From NCBI GenBank assembly GCA_016781705.1, contig JADDPV010000066.1, positions 1 to 16,516 of the forward strand: a stretch of DNA of 16,516 nt, read 5' to 3'. Positions within the stretch are counted from its first letter, which is position 1, and each line of letters opens with the position of its first letter. Source of the stretch: Rubrobacter sp. (GTDB lineage Bacteria; Actinomycetota; Rubrobacteria; Rubrobacterales; Rubrobacteraceae). Positions 7,361 through 14,806 of this stretch are shown one piece after another. The translations under genes were made by a program, and so were the position numbers. Under the pieces are notes generated by a model that saw only the letters and a list, made by a program, of their open reading frames with translations, was not told the origin of the DNA and did no database searches.

Positions 7361-7837
7361 TTGGCGGAAGGCGCGAGAGAGGCGGGACACATAGGGGGGG
7401 AGGCGAAGGGGATCGGGTGGCGGTCGGTGCCCGCGGGGCTGGTGGCCGGCCTGATCGCTGCGCTGGTCCTGGCGGGAATAGCGGCCCCGGTCGTGCTCAG
7501 CAAGGGGGCCACGGGGCAGGACGCGAACGCGAAGGAGCTCCTGGTCAACGCCGTGCCCCGGATGAGATCGTGTGCCTCGCTGGAGGGGGGCGGCTCCTAC
7601 GCCGCCTGCGACGCCGCCGAGATGGCGCAGACCGAGCCCGCCGTGCAGTGGAGGGACGGCGTCGCCCCCATCGGTTGGGGGAGGGGCGGGGTCGGCAAGG
7701 TGTACGTGAGCGACCTCGGCGAGACGGGCTACCGGCTGGAGACGACGAGCGCCAGCGGCAAGGTCTTTATCTACGCCTTCGAGAACGGCTCGGTCGCGCG
7801 CTCAGCGATCGGGGGCGGCCAACCGGGTAGCTGGTAG
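7361..7837 (+). CDS. Small membrane-anchored, pilin-like protein of unknown function
   Basis: 158 residues. A charged, Gly-rich cytoplasmic start is followed by a single membrane segment (about 23-46, PAGLVAGLIAALVLAGIAAPVVL) and an extracellular domain. That domain carries two Cys (71 and 83), which could form a disulfide. It ends in beta-like sequence: VGKVYVSDLGETGYRLETTS, then KVFIYAFENGSVARS. This layout resembles small type IV pilin-like or pseudopilin domains of actinobacteria, but no prepilin peptidase site is evident, so the pilin label is only a resemblance. The TTG start is supported by GGGAGG 7 bases upstream. It lies 9 bases before the DUF2723 gene, so the two are probably co-transcribed. 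Confidence 0.75.
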   Translation: MAEGAREAGHIGGEAKGIGWRSVPAGLVAGLIAALVLAGIAAPVVLSKGATGQDANAKELLVNAVPRMRSCASLEGGGSYAACDAAEMAQTEPAVQWRDGVAPIGWGRGGVGKVYVSDLGETGYRLETTSASGKVFIYAFENGSVARSAIGGGQPGSW

Positions 7838-7846
7838 CGCCGCCGC

Positions 7847-9559
7847 ATGGGCTCGCGCTACCTGAAAGAGGCGGGCGGTGTGGCGAAGCCGGACAGGGCA
7901 TCCCGTCGGACGACCCGCCGGAGACCGGGCGCGGCGCTCCTCCTCCCGGGGGTCGGGGTCGCACTCTTCTCGTTCGCGCTGTACCTCGTGACCCTCGCCC
8001 CGACGGTCCTCTACTATGAGGACCCGACCATGTACGACCCCGCGATGCTGCAGGCCGAGGCTTACGTCTTGGGCATCGGGCACCCCTCCGGCTACCCGAC
8101 CTACATGATGCTGACGCACCTTTTCACGTACCTGCCCTTCGGCGACGTGGCCTACCGCGTCAACCTCGCCTCCGCGGTCTACGCCGCGGCGGCGGTGTTT
8201 GTGGTGTACCTGATCGGGCTCCGGCTGAGCGGGCGGGCGGTGGCCGCGGCGGCCGGCTCCCTGGCGTTCGGGTTGAGCTGGACCTTCTGGAGCCAGGCGA
8301 CGCTCGCCGAGGTGTACACGCTGAACGCGCTGTTCGTCGCGCTCGTCGTGCTCGCGCTGCTCGCCTGGCGGGACACCGGCCGGGACCGTTACCTGCTCCT
8401 GGCGGCGTTCCTCGCGGGCCTCTCGCTGACCCACCACCTCACCAGCGGCCTGCTCGTGCCGGCCGGGCTCCTGTTCGTTTTCCTGGTCGAGCGGCGCAAG
8501 CTGCGCGATCGGAGGCTCCTCCTGAAGGGCGGCGCACTGTTCGTGACCGGTCTCTCACCGTACCTCTACCTGCCCGTCCGCGCCCTGATGGAGACGCCGC
8601 TCAACGAGGCCGACCCTTCCAGCCCGGGGCGTTTCCTGCTGCTGGTGACGGCGAGCAGCTACCTGCTCAAGCTCCTCACCGACGTCGAGCCTCCGGGAGA
8701 GGCCGCATCCGAAGCGGCGTCGGACCCTTGGCGCGAGGAGTTGCTCGCCCGCCTGGCGACCTCCGCCGAGCACCTCTCCGGGCAGTTCCCCGCCTTGCTC
8801 GTGCTGGTCGGGGCGTTGGGCATCTATCATCTCGCCCGCGCGGATCGCGCGGCGGCGCTGTTCTCCGGCGCGCTCGCCCTCGGCTGGCTCCTGCACGCCC
8901 TCACCGACGGCGTCAAGGACTTCTACGTGTTCATCATCCCCGCTTACCTGGTCTTCGCGCTCTGGGTGGCGGTCGGCGTGGGCGTCGTGCTGCGGTGGGC
9001 GGAAGACGCGGCGCAAAGGTCCACTACGTTCCCAAAGAGATCCCCCCCGGTCGTGCTCTCGGCGCTCTTCTTGCTCGCCGCGCCCCTGATGGGGCTCTGG
9101 CAGACCTACGAGAAGGTGGACCGGAGCGAGGACTACAGAGGGCGCCAGCTCGTCGAGGCGGTGGCGGAGAACGCCGCGCCGGGCGCGACCGTTCTGCACC
9201 ATCGAAGTCCGCTATGGTACATGGTCTTGGTGGAGGGACGCAGGCGGGATATAACGCTGGTGGACACCTTTAAGACTTCCTGGATCCGGTTCGACGACAT
9301 CGTCTGGCCCGACCCCTTGAACCGCCCCGAGGCCGACGCCCGCTACGACCTCGACGACACCACCGGCGTCGCCGCCGCGAGGGAGGCCGCCAGGAGCGGT
9401 CCCGTGTACGTGCTCGACCCGAACGCGCTCGACCCCGACGAGGCCGGCCTGCGCTTCTTCGAGGAGGCCGGATTCGAGGCGGTCCGGGTGGGCGGGACTG
9501 GCAGCGCGCTCTACGAGCTATTTCCCCCGGGGCGCGAGCCCCGCGGTGCTTCGCGTTAA
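7847..9559 (+). CDS. DUF2723-family membrane protein, probable GT-C glycosyltransferase
   Basis: 570 residues with about ten or more hydrophobic segments. The first is at about 29-52. Between it and the next segment is the family's AEAYVLGIGHPSGYPTYMML (about 70-89), matching the acidic residue plus HPPGYP-type loop of DUF2723 proteins, which are treated as GT-C-like sugar transferases using lipid-linked donors. SLTHHLTSGLLVP and SPYLYLPVRA are also characteristic. The C-terminal roughly 150 residues form a soluble domain (ATVLHHRSPLWYMVLVEGRRRDITLVD), as usual in this family. Start: ATG 7847 has no clear ribosome site; GTG 7880, with AAAGAGG about 7 bases upstream, may be the real one. Donor and acceptor are unknown. 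The pilin-like partner could be a target, but that is a guess. Frame intact. Confidence 0.85.
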   Translation: MGSRYLKEAGGVAKPDRASRRTTRRRPGAALLLPGVGVALFSFALYLVTLAPTVLYYEDPTMYDPAMLQAEAYVLGIGHPSGYPTYMMLTHLFTYLPFGDVAYRVNLASAVYAAAAVFVVYLIGLRLSGRAVAAAAGSLAFGLSWTFWSQATLAEVYTLNALFVALVVLALLAWRDTGRDRYLLLAAFLAGLSLTHHLTSGLLVPAGLLFVFLVERRKLRDRRLLLKGGALFVTGLSPYLYLPVRALMETPLNEADPSSPGRFLLLVTASSYLLKLLTDVEPPGEAASEAASDPWREELLARLATSAEHLSGQFPALLVLVGALGIYHLARADRAAALFSGALALGWLLHALTDGVKDFYVFIIPAYLVFALWVAVGVGVVLRWAEDAAQRSTTFPKRSPPVVLSALFLLAAPLMGLWQTYEKVDRSEDYRGRQLVEAVAENAAPGATVLHHRSPLWYMVLVEGRRRDITLVDTFKTSWIRFDDIVWPDPLNRPEADARYDLDDTTGVAAAREAARSGPVYVLDPNALDPDEAGLRFFEEAGFEAVRVGGTGSALYELFPPGREPRGASR

Positions 9560-9566
9560 CGTTCCG

Positions 9567-9596
9567 TTAGCCTTCGAGCGCGCAGGCGACTAAAAT
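9567..9596 (+). promoter_or_regulatory. Candidate promoter for the second membrane glycosyltransferase
   Basis: TTAGCC (9567-9572), 18 bases, then TAAAAT (9591-9596), which is close to the -10 consensus and rare in such G+C-rich DNA. It lies about 95 bases before the ATG at 9691, leaving a leader that contains a hairpin. The -35 match is modest. Confidence 0.4.
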
Positions 9597-9622
9597 ACCG
9601 GCTTCACGCGTCGCCTGGCGGC

Positions 9623-9647
9623 AAGCCCGGCCGTGCGATCCGGGCTT
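9623..9647 (+). other. Leader hairpin between the two membrane glycosyltransferase genes
   Basis: AAGCCCGG and CCGGGCTT form a perfect 8-bp stem around a 9-base loop. No T tract follows, so it is not a standard intrinsic terminator. It would lie in the 5' leader if the upstream TAAAAT promoter is used, or act as a weak attenuator or mRNA processing or stability element within a longer transcript. Confidence 0.4.
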
Positions 9648-9690
9648 CGGAGCTGGGTAGAGAACCTGCAAGCGGAGGAGTTGTCGGAGT

Positions 9691-11388
9691 ATGGAAGGAA
9701 GAGAGCTGGAAAGGTCTGGGGAAGCACCGCGCCTCGTGCGGCGGGTGGGCGCTCTCGCCCTGATCTTCGCCCTCGCCGCGGCCGTGTATTTCCAGCACGG
9801 CTTCGAGGGCGCCCTCTCCCGTGACAACGCCATCTACCTCTACAGCGGCCAGCAGATGGCAGAGGGCATCCCCCCCTACGTGAGCATCTTCGACCACAAG
9901 GGGCCTCTGGCCCCCATGCTCGTCGGCGTGGGGGTCGCGCTCTCCGGGTTCTTCAGCACCGTCGACATCGTCACCGTGCGGGCGCTGTTCTTCGTGATCG
10001 GGTGCCTCGCCGTGGTCGCTACGTATCTCCTGGGCGCCAGCCTCTTCAGGTCTCAGCGGGCCGGCCTCTTCGCCGCCCTCACCTTCCTCGGCCTCTTCGG
10101 CTTCGCGAGGTACGCCGTCTCCGCGCCGGAGGCGAAGACGCCGATGGTCCTCTTCGAGGTCTTGTGTCTCCTCTTCGCCAGCCAGAAGCGTTGGTTCCTG
10201 GCCGGTCTGTGCGGCTCCCTGGCCTTCCTCGTGTGGCAGCCGATGGCCGTTTTCGTGCTCGTGACCCTGTTCCTCGCCGCGGCTCAGAGGGAGGGTCCGA
10301 AGCTCCCGGCCGTTTCCCGCGTCGTGGCGGGGAGCGGGTTGCCCGTGGCCGTCACGGGCGCATACTTCTACCTGCACGGCGCCCTGGACGAGATGGTGCG
10401 CGGGAGCATCCTGTTCAACGCCAGGTTCCTGACGCGGGAGCAGCTCCTCACCACCGCCGAGTTCTTCGGGCCTTTGAAGGCAGTCTTTCAGGGGTACAGC
10501 ACGGTCCTGGTGCCCATCGCCGTCGGGGCGATGCTGGCCTCCGCGGTGATCGGGCTCGTCGCGCTGGTCTGTTTGCACCTCTTCGGGAGGCCGTCGCGCG
10601 GTTCTTGGAGGGACGCCGCTACCGGGGGCGCGTTCGCCCCGGTCTTCCTCTCCCTGCCGTTCCCGGTGCTGTGGTCTTTCGTGGACTTTCAGGGCTACCC
10701 GGACTTCTACGTCTTTATCCCCTACGTGGCCGTGGGGTTCGGCGGGTTCTTGAGCTTCCTCGTCGGGCGCGTGGAGGGGACGGGGGGTGGTGTGCGCGTG
10801 GCGCTTACCGGAGGGTTGTGCGCTGTGCTCACCGCGGTGGCTGTGGTCGGCTCGCTGGTGGTGGTGGACCCGGCGGCGGGGGTGAGCTCGCTGGACACCG
10901 AGGAGCGCGCGCCGGGACCCAACGATCTCGAGTATCAGGTGCAGGCCGCCGACGAGATAAAAGAGCGGTTCGGAGAGGACGCGAAGGTGGTGTCCATAGG
11001 GGCGCCGCAGCTCCTGGTGCTGCTGCACAAGACCAACCCCAACCCCTACGCCTTCGTGGTGCGGGGGATAGATTGCCAGATCGCCGTCCAGACCCCCGGC
11101 GGGTTCGAGGGCTGGCTCCGCGACCTGAGGGCCTACGACCCGGATGTGATCGCGCTGGGACAGACCAGCGGCCACTATGCCCCGATGCTCCACGAGTGGC
11201 TGACGGCGCACTACCAGCGCGAAGAGATCGGGCCGTGGACGCTGTACGTGAAGGAGGGGGGGCAGCCCGATACAGAACACGCCGCCGGCGAGCCACTCTT
11301 CTCGGCCCAGGAGGCGGCCGTCTACCAGGCCCGCGTCGGCGGCGGAGGACTGATAGAGGGGTGTGGATCCCCCCAAGAGGAAGAGTGA
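9691..11388 (+). CDS. GT39/ArnT-like (GT-C) integral membrane glycosyltransferase
   Basis: 565 residues. After a short cytoplasmic start and a membrane segment (about 18-36) comes the loop SRDNAIYLYSGQQMAEGIPPYVSIFDHKGPLAPML (about 43-77). Its two acidic residues (Asp45, Asp68) and DHKGP pattern are typical of PMT/ArnT-like GT-C enzymes, which use polyprenyl-phosphate sugars outside the membrane. About ten further hydrophobic segments follow to about residue 395, then a soluble C-terminal domain (AKVVSIGAPQLLVLLHKTNPNPYAF ... DPDVIALGQ). Donor and acceptor are unknown. The start is ATG 9691, with GGAGGAG at 9674-9680 rather far upstream. The stop overlaps the GTG of the next gene (GTGA), so transcription may run on into the acyl-CoA cluster. 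Frame intact. Confidence 0.85.
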   Translation: MEGRELERSGEAPRLVRRVGALALIFALAAAVYFQHGFEGALSRDNAIYLYSGQQMAEGIPPYVSIFDHKGPLAPMLVGVGVALSGFFSTVDIVTVRALFFVIGCLAVVATYLLGASLFRSQRAGLFAALTFLGLFGFARYAVSAPEAKTPMVLFEVLCLLFASQKRWFLAGLCGSLAFLVWQPMAVFVLVTLFLAAAQREGPKLPAVSRVVAGSGLPVAVTGAYFYLHGALDEMVRGSILFNARFLTREQLLTTAEFFGPLKAVFQGYSTVLVPIAVGAMLASAVIGLVALVCLHLFGRPSRGSWRDAATGGAFAPVFLSLPFPVLWSFVDFQGYPDFYVFIPYVAVGFGGFLSFLVGRVEGTGGGVRVALTGGLCAVLTAVAVVGSLVVVDPAAGVSSLDTEERAPGPNDLEYQVQAADEIKERFGEDAKVVSIGAPQLLVLLHKTNPNPYAFVVRGIDCQIAVQTPGGFEGWLRDLRAYDPDVIALGQTSGHYAPMLHEWLTAHYQREEIGPWTLYVKEGGQPDTEHAAGEPLFSAQEAAVYQARVGGGGLIEGCGSPQEEE

Positions 11389-12303
11389 GACCCGGGGACG
11401 AAGTCCGGTGGGTCGCGTTCGCGGTCTCCGGCGCGACCGGCGCCGTAGGCGGCCTGGTGGCGGCCTGTACCTAGAGGAGTTGGGCCACGGCCAGAGGCTG
11501 ATCGTGCGCGACGGCCCTACTTCTTCACCGACGACGAGTCGGTCATCGGCGCGCCGTTCTACGTGATGGAGCGTCGCGAGGGCCTCGTGATAGACGACAC
11601 CTTCCCCGAGGGGATAGAGCCCTTCGAGGAGCTGTGCCGCTCGCTCTCGGAGACGGTGGTGGAGACGCTGGTGCGGCTGCACGCGGTGGACCTACATGAG
11701 GCGGGGTTGGAGGATTTGGGGAAACCGGAGGGGTTCCTCGGGGGTCAGGTGAAGGGTTGAATCGGGCGCTACGATAAGGCCATGACCGAGGACGTGCAGG
11801 GCATAGCGGAGGTCGAGCCCTTGACGCGGTGGCTCTCCGAGAACGTCCCCGAGAGCCCCGCGCCCACCATCGTTCACAACGACTACAAGCTGTACAACCT
11901 CATCCTCGATCCCGACAACCTGACCGAGGTGCGAGCCGTACTCGATTGGGAGATGACGACCATAGGTGACCCTTTGGTCGACCTCGGAGCCTCCCTTTCC
12001 TATTGGATCGAACCGGACGACCCCGAGGACCTCAAGGAGGTCCTGCCGACCGTCGTCGGCTCCAAGCCAGGTTTCCTGACGAGAAGCGAGTTCGTGGACC
12101 TGTACGCCGAGCGTAGCAGACGTGATGTCTCGAACGTGCGCTTCTACCTGGCGTTTGGGTACTTCAGGCTCGCGGCGATCGTGCAGCAGATCTACGCGCG
12201 CTGGCAAAAGGGCCAGACGAAAGATGAACGCTTCGCCTCCTTTGAAGGGAGGGTGTGTGGACTCGTGAAGCACGCCGCCCTCACCCGCTCGGACAGCCTC
12301 TAG
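11385..12303 (+). pseudogene. APH/ACAD10-type phosphotransferase, broken
   Basis: An aminoglycoside-phosphotransferase-fold kinase of the ACAD10/LvaA type; such enzymes phosphorylate hydroxyacyl-CoA compounds rather than drugs. Clear parts are YFFTDDESVIGAPFYVMER, the catalytic loop IVHNDYKLYN (canonical HGDxxxxN, here with Asn for Gly) and the metal-binding DWEMTTIGDP. Three defects are seen. Frame changes lie in the N-terminal part, between the GTG start at 11385 (VRPGDEV) and 11520. The nucleotide-binding lobe is too short: the text jumps from about LGHGQRLIVRDG to PYFFTDDE, losing the usual GHSNLTY and VLRRPP elements. An in-frame TGA at 11758-11760 falls where VKG-Trp-IGRYDKA is expected. 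The 3' end overlaps the next gene by one base (TAGTG). As it stands the kinase cannot be made whole. Confidence 0.82.
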
Positions 12304-13160
12304 TGGCCGGCCCCGTCACCATCGTAGGTGTCCTGGTAACCGGCACGATGGGCGCCGTCATCACCCAACTCGCTACCCAGACCAGACACCGCGTCTTCGC
12401 CTGCGACCTTTCCGCGGAAGCCCTCGAACGAGACCAGCTCTACGTCCGCGATGGCCTCGTTCGCTTCGCCAGACGCAGCGCCTTCTCCGAACCGGCCGCT
12501 GAGGAGCACTACGGCCGCATCCACTGGACCGTGGACATGCAAGAGATCGCCGCTGCGGACGCGGCGATAGAGGTCATCGTCGAGAAGGTCGAGCCGAAGA
12601 AGGAAGCGTTCGCGGCGCTCGATAGGATTCTCCCGCCCGACGCCCTGCTGCTTACCAACACCTCCTCCATCTCCATCACCGACCTCGCCTCCGCCACGAA
12701 AAGGCCCGACAGGGTCTGCGAGACGCACTTCTTCACGCCGCCACCCGTCAGGGAGGCCGTCGAGGTGCCACGCGGCTTGCTTACCAGCGACGAGACGGTC
12801 GAGAGGGTGGGGGTGCTCATCGAGTCGTTCGGCAAGCTGCCCGTGGTCGTGAATAAGGACGTGCCGGGGTTCGTGGCGAACCGCTGCCTCGTGCCGATGC
12901 TCATAGAGGCGTCACGACTGTTGGAGGAAGGCGTCGCCAGCAAGGAGGAGATAGACCTGTTGGTCAAGAAGGGGCTCGGGTTCCCGATAGGGCCGTTCGA
13001 GCTCGGGGACTTCATCGGGCTGGACGTGATCTCCTACGTCCACTCCGAGCTCGGCGACCCGTACTACACGCCCCTGCGTATACTGAAGGAGATGGTCCGC
13101 GTCGGGCACCTGGGCCAGAAGACGGGCTGGGGCTTCTACGAGCACGAAGGGGAGGCGTAG
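12303..13160 (+). CDS. 3-hydroxyacyl-CoA dehydrogenase with altered NAD motif
   Basis: 285 residues from GTG 12303, which overlaps the previous stop by one base. The size fits the two-domain, monofunctional enzyme that oxidises L-3-hydroxyacyl-CoA to 3-ketoacyl-CoA with NAD. Catalytic positions are present: Ser in TNTSS, His in THFFTPPP, Glu in VEV and Asn in PGFVANR. The C-terminal domain is standard (LLEEGVASKEEID ... GFPIGPFELGDFIGLD ... GHLGQKTGWGFYEH). Odd points: the dinucleotide loop reads VLVTGTMGAVIT where the family has VLGxGTMGxGIA, so the first Gly of GxGxxG is Val and a second Gly is also Val. HFFN is HFFT. Each Gly to Val change is one G-to-T substitution. The frame is open, but NAD binding may be impaired if the sequence is correct. 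Confidence 0.9.
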   Translation: MAGPVTIVGVLVTGTMGAVITQLATQTRHRVFACDLSAEALERDQLYVRDGLVRFARRSAFSEPAAEEHYGRIHWTVDMQEIAAADAAIEVIVEKVEPKKEAFAALDRILPPDALLLTNTSSISITDLASATKRPDRVCETHFFTPPPVREAVEVPRGLLTSDETVERVGVLIESFGKLPVVVNKDVPGFVANRCLVPMLIEASRLLEEGVASKEEIDLLVKKGLGFPIGPFELGDFIGLDVISYVHSELGDPYYTPLRILKEMVRVGHLGQKTGWGFYEHEGEA

Positions 13161-13162
13161 CT

Positions 13163-13919
13163 ATTTCGGGCAGGCTCGACGGGAGGGTGGTGCTGGTGAC
13201 GGGGGCGGGCCGCGGCATCGGGCTCGCTACCGCGCGGCGCTTCGCCGAAGAGGGTGCCGTCGTGTGCCTGACGGACGTGGCGGACGCCGAGGGCGCGGCG
13301 GAAGAGCTGGCCGGCGAGGGTCTGGAGGTCTTTGGGGCGCGGCTGGACGTGACGAGCCGGGAAGAGGTCGAGGCGGTGTTGGGGGAGGCGACGGGGCGCT
13401 CCAGGCGACTCGACTTGATCGTGAACAACGCCGGGGTGACATGCAACAACCTCATCTACAAGATGACCGACGAGGACTGGCAGACGGTGCTGGACGCGCA
13501 CCTGACGGGAGCCTTCTTTGTACAGCCGGGCGGCGCAGCGGTATATGGTGCAGGGCGGATACGGCAGGATCGTAAACGTCTCCTCGTCGTCCGCCCTGGG
13601 CAACCGGGGCCAGGCGAACTACTCGGCGGTCAAGGCGGGATTGCAGGGGGTCACCAAGACGCTCGCCATCGAGCTCGGGTGCTTCGGCATAATGGTGAAC
13701 GCTGTAGCGCCGGGCTTCATCGAGACGGAGATGACGCGGGCGACCACCGTCAGGGTGGGCGTAGGTTTCGAGGAGTTCGTCGCCCGCGTGAAAGCGATAC
13801 CCGTCGGCAGGAGCGGCAAACCGGAGGACATCGCGGCGGCGATCCTGTTCTTCGCCTCCGAGGAGGCCGGGTTCGTGAGCGGGCAGGTGCTGTACGTCGC
13901 CGGAGGACCGCGCGGGTGA
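13163..13919 (+). pseudogene. FabG-like short-chain dehydrogenase/reductase, frameshifted
   Basis: About 250 residues when repaired, normal for a classical SDR using NAD(P)H. Visible: cofactor motif TGAGRGIG, the NNAG motif, catalytic Ser in NVSSSS, and YSAVK with the Tyr and Lys of YxxxK. The end is FVSGQVLYVAGG. The frame breaks once, in the TTT run near 13517-13519. Removing one T joins HLTGAF to LYSRAAQRYMVQGGYGRIVNV. No normal start lies before the first strand. GGGGAGG (13149-13155) is placed 7 bases before ATT (13163), which starts ISGRLDGRVVLVTG, where ATG would be expected. GTG at 13187 is inside the first strand and too late. It overlaps the next gene by 4 bases (GTGA). A likely role is a ketoacyl-CoA or ketone reductase in the acyl-CoA cluster; the substrate is not readable. 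Confidence 0.85.
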
Positions 13920-14372
13920 ACCAGATCGAACGCTCGAAGAGCACCGTCGGGAAACGCTCCGAGCCCGCCTGGGACGTCGTCGAGCGCGCCGCCGTCAGGA
14001 AGTTCGCCGAGGCCATCGGCAACCCGAACCTCTTGTACGTGGACGAGGCGGTCGCCAAACGGAGCCGCTACGGGGCACTCGTCGCCCCGCGCGCCTTCGA
14101 GTACGGCGAGATCGAGGGCATGGGCTGGCCCGCGGGCGGCATGCTCCACAGCGAACACCGCATCGAGTACGAAGGTAGCCCCGTGCGCGTCGGCGAGGAG
14201 GTCCACTGCTACACGGAGCTGAAGGACTACTACGAGAAGGAGGGCCGCGGCGGCCTGCTCGGCTTCGTGGTTGTGGAATCTTCAACGAGGCGCCCGCGGG
14301 CGGGTGCCGCTTCACCATGCAGGACGTGGGGGGGTCACGCCGGCCCTCAGAAGGACGTTGGAGGCGTCGTGA
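13916..14372 (+). pseudogene. MaoC N-terminal-type (FAS1-like) dehydratase domain protein, frameshifted
   Basis: About 150 residues when repaired. It matches the MaoC_dehydrat_N (FAS1-like hydratase) half: VGKRSEPAWDVVERAAVRKFAEAIGNPNLLYVDE, then YGALVAPRAF, and VRVGEEVHCYTELKDYYEKEGRGGLLGFVVVE. In many actinobacteria this non-catalytic hot-dog half pairs with a separate MaoC protein to form an enoyl-CoA hydratase, and the partner gene follows here. Two one-base losses break the frame. One near 14280 restores VVVES-FNEAPAGGCRFTM. The other, in the G run at 14328-14334, restores VGGVTPALRRTLEAS and a TGA that overlaps the next GTG (GTGA). GTG 13916 overlaps the SDR stop. Assignment is by motif and context. 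Confidence 0.78.
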
Positions 14373-14806
14373 GCGGCGAGACCGTACCCACCGGGGAGGC
14401 GGCGGGCGACGAGCTGGAGGAGAGGGTATTGACGCCGGCGACGCGGTTGCAGCTCATAAAGTACGCTGAAGCCTCGGGGGACTTCGACCCGATCCACACC
14501 ATGGACGAGGCCGCGAAAGACGCCGGCCTCCCCGGCGTGATCGCCCACGGCATGCTGATCCTCGCCACGATGAGCGTCCTCTTCTTCCCCTTCCCCGAGA
14601 GCGGCAACGTCAAGACCTTCCGCGCCCGCTTCTCGGGCATGGTCCTGGTCGGCGACGTTCTCTCCGTCGGTGGTCGGGTCACGGGGTCCGAGGAGACCGG
14701 CGAGGGTCGCCTCCACACCTTCGACTTGTACGCCAGGAAGGGGGACGATACCGGCGCGTCCGGCGAGGTCGGCTTCCTGGTTACGGGGGCTGAGGGCGCC
14801 CCGTGA
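14369..14806 (+). CDS. MaoC-like (R)-specific enoyl-CoA hydratase
   Basis: 145 residues, a single hot-dog domain. The catalytic hydratase motif is complete: YAEASGDFDPIHTMDEAA, with the Asp and His of GDxxPIH, then GLPGVIAHGMLILATM. FRARFSGMVLVGDVLSVGGRVTG is the usual following strand pair. It hydrates trans-2-enoyl-CoA to 3-hydroxyacyl-CoA and probably works as a heterodimer with the MaoC N-type protein encoded just before it. The GTG start at 14369 is supported by GGAGG at 14360-14364 and by a 4-base overlap with the preceding stop; its own stop overlaps the next start (GTGA). Frame intact. Confidence 0.9.
   Translation: MSGETVPTGEAAGDELEERVLTPATRLQLIKYAEASGDFDPIHTMDEAAKDAGLPGVIAHGMLILATMSVLFFPFPESGNVKTFRARFSGMVLVGDVLSVGGRVTGSEETGEGRLHTFDLYARKGDDTGASGEVGFLVTGAEGAP

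Noticed and set aside
9604..11682. 692-codon minus-strand open frame across the GT39-like gene
   Set aside because: Its His/Glu/Arg-rich, domain-less sequence mirrors the membrane protein on the plus strand, which has a start, ribosome site and recognisable motifs.
13187..14806. 539-codon plus-strand frame apparently fusing SDR and MaoC domains
   Set aside because: The SDR continues in another frame after 13517 and the stretch between is low-quality shadow sequence; overlapping GTGA stop/start pairs show three separate genes.
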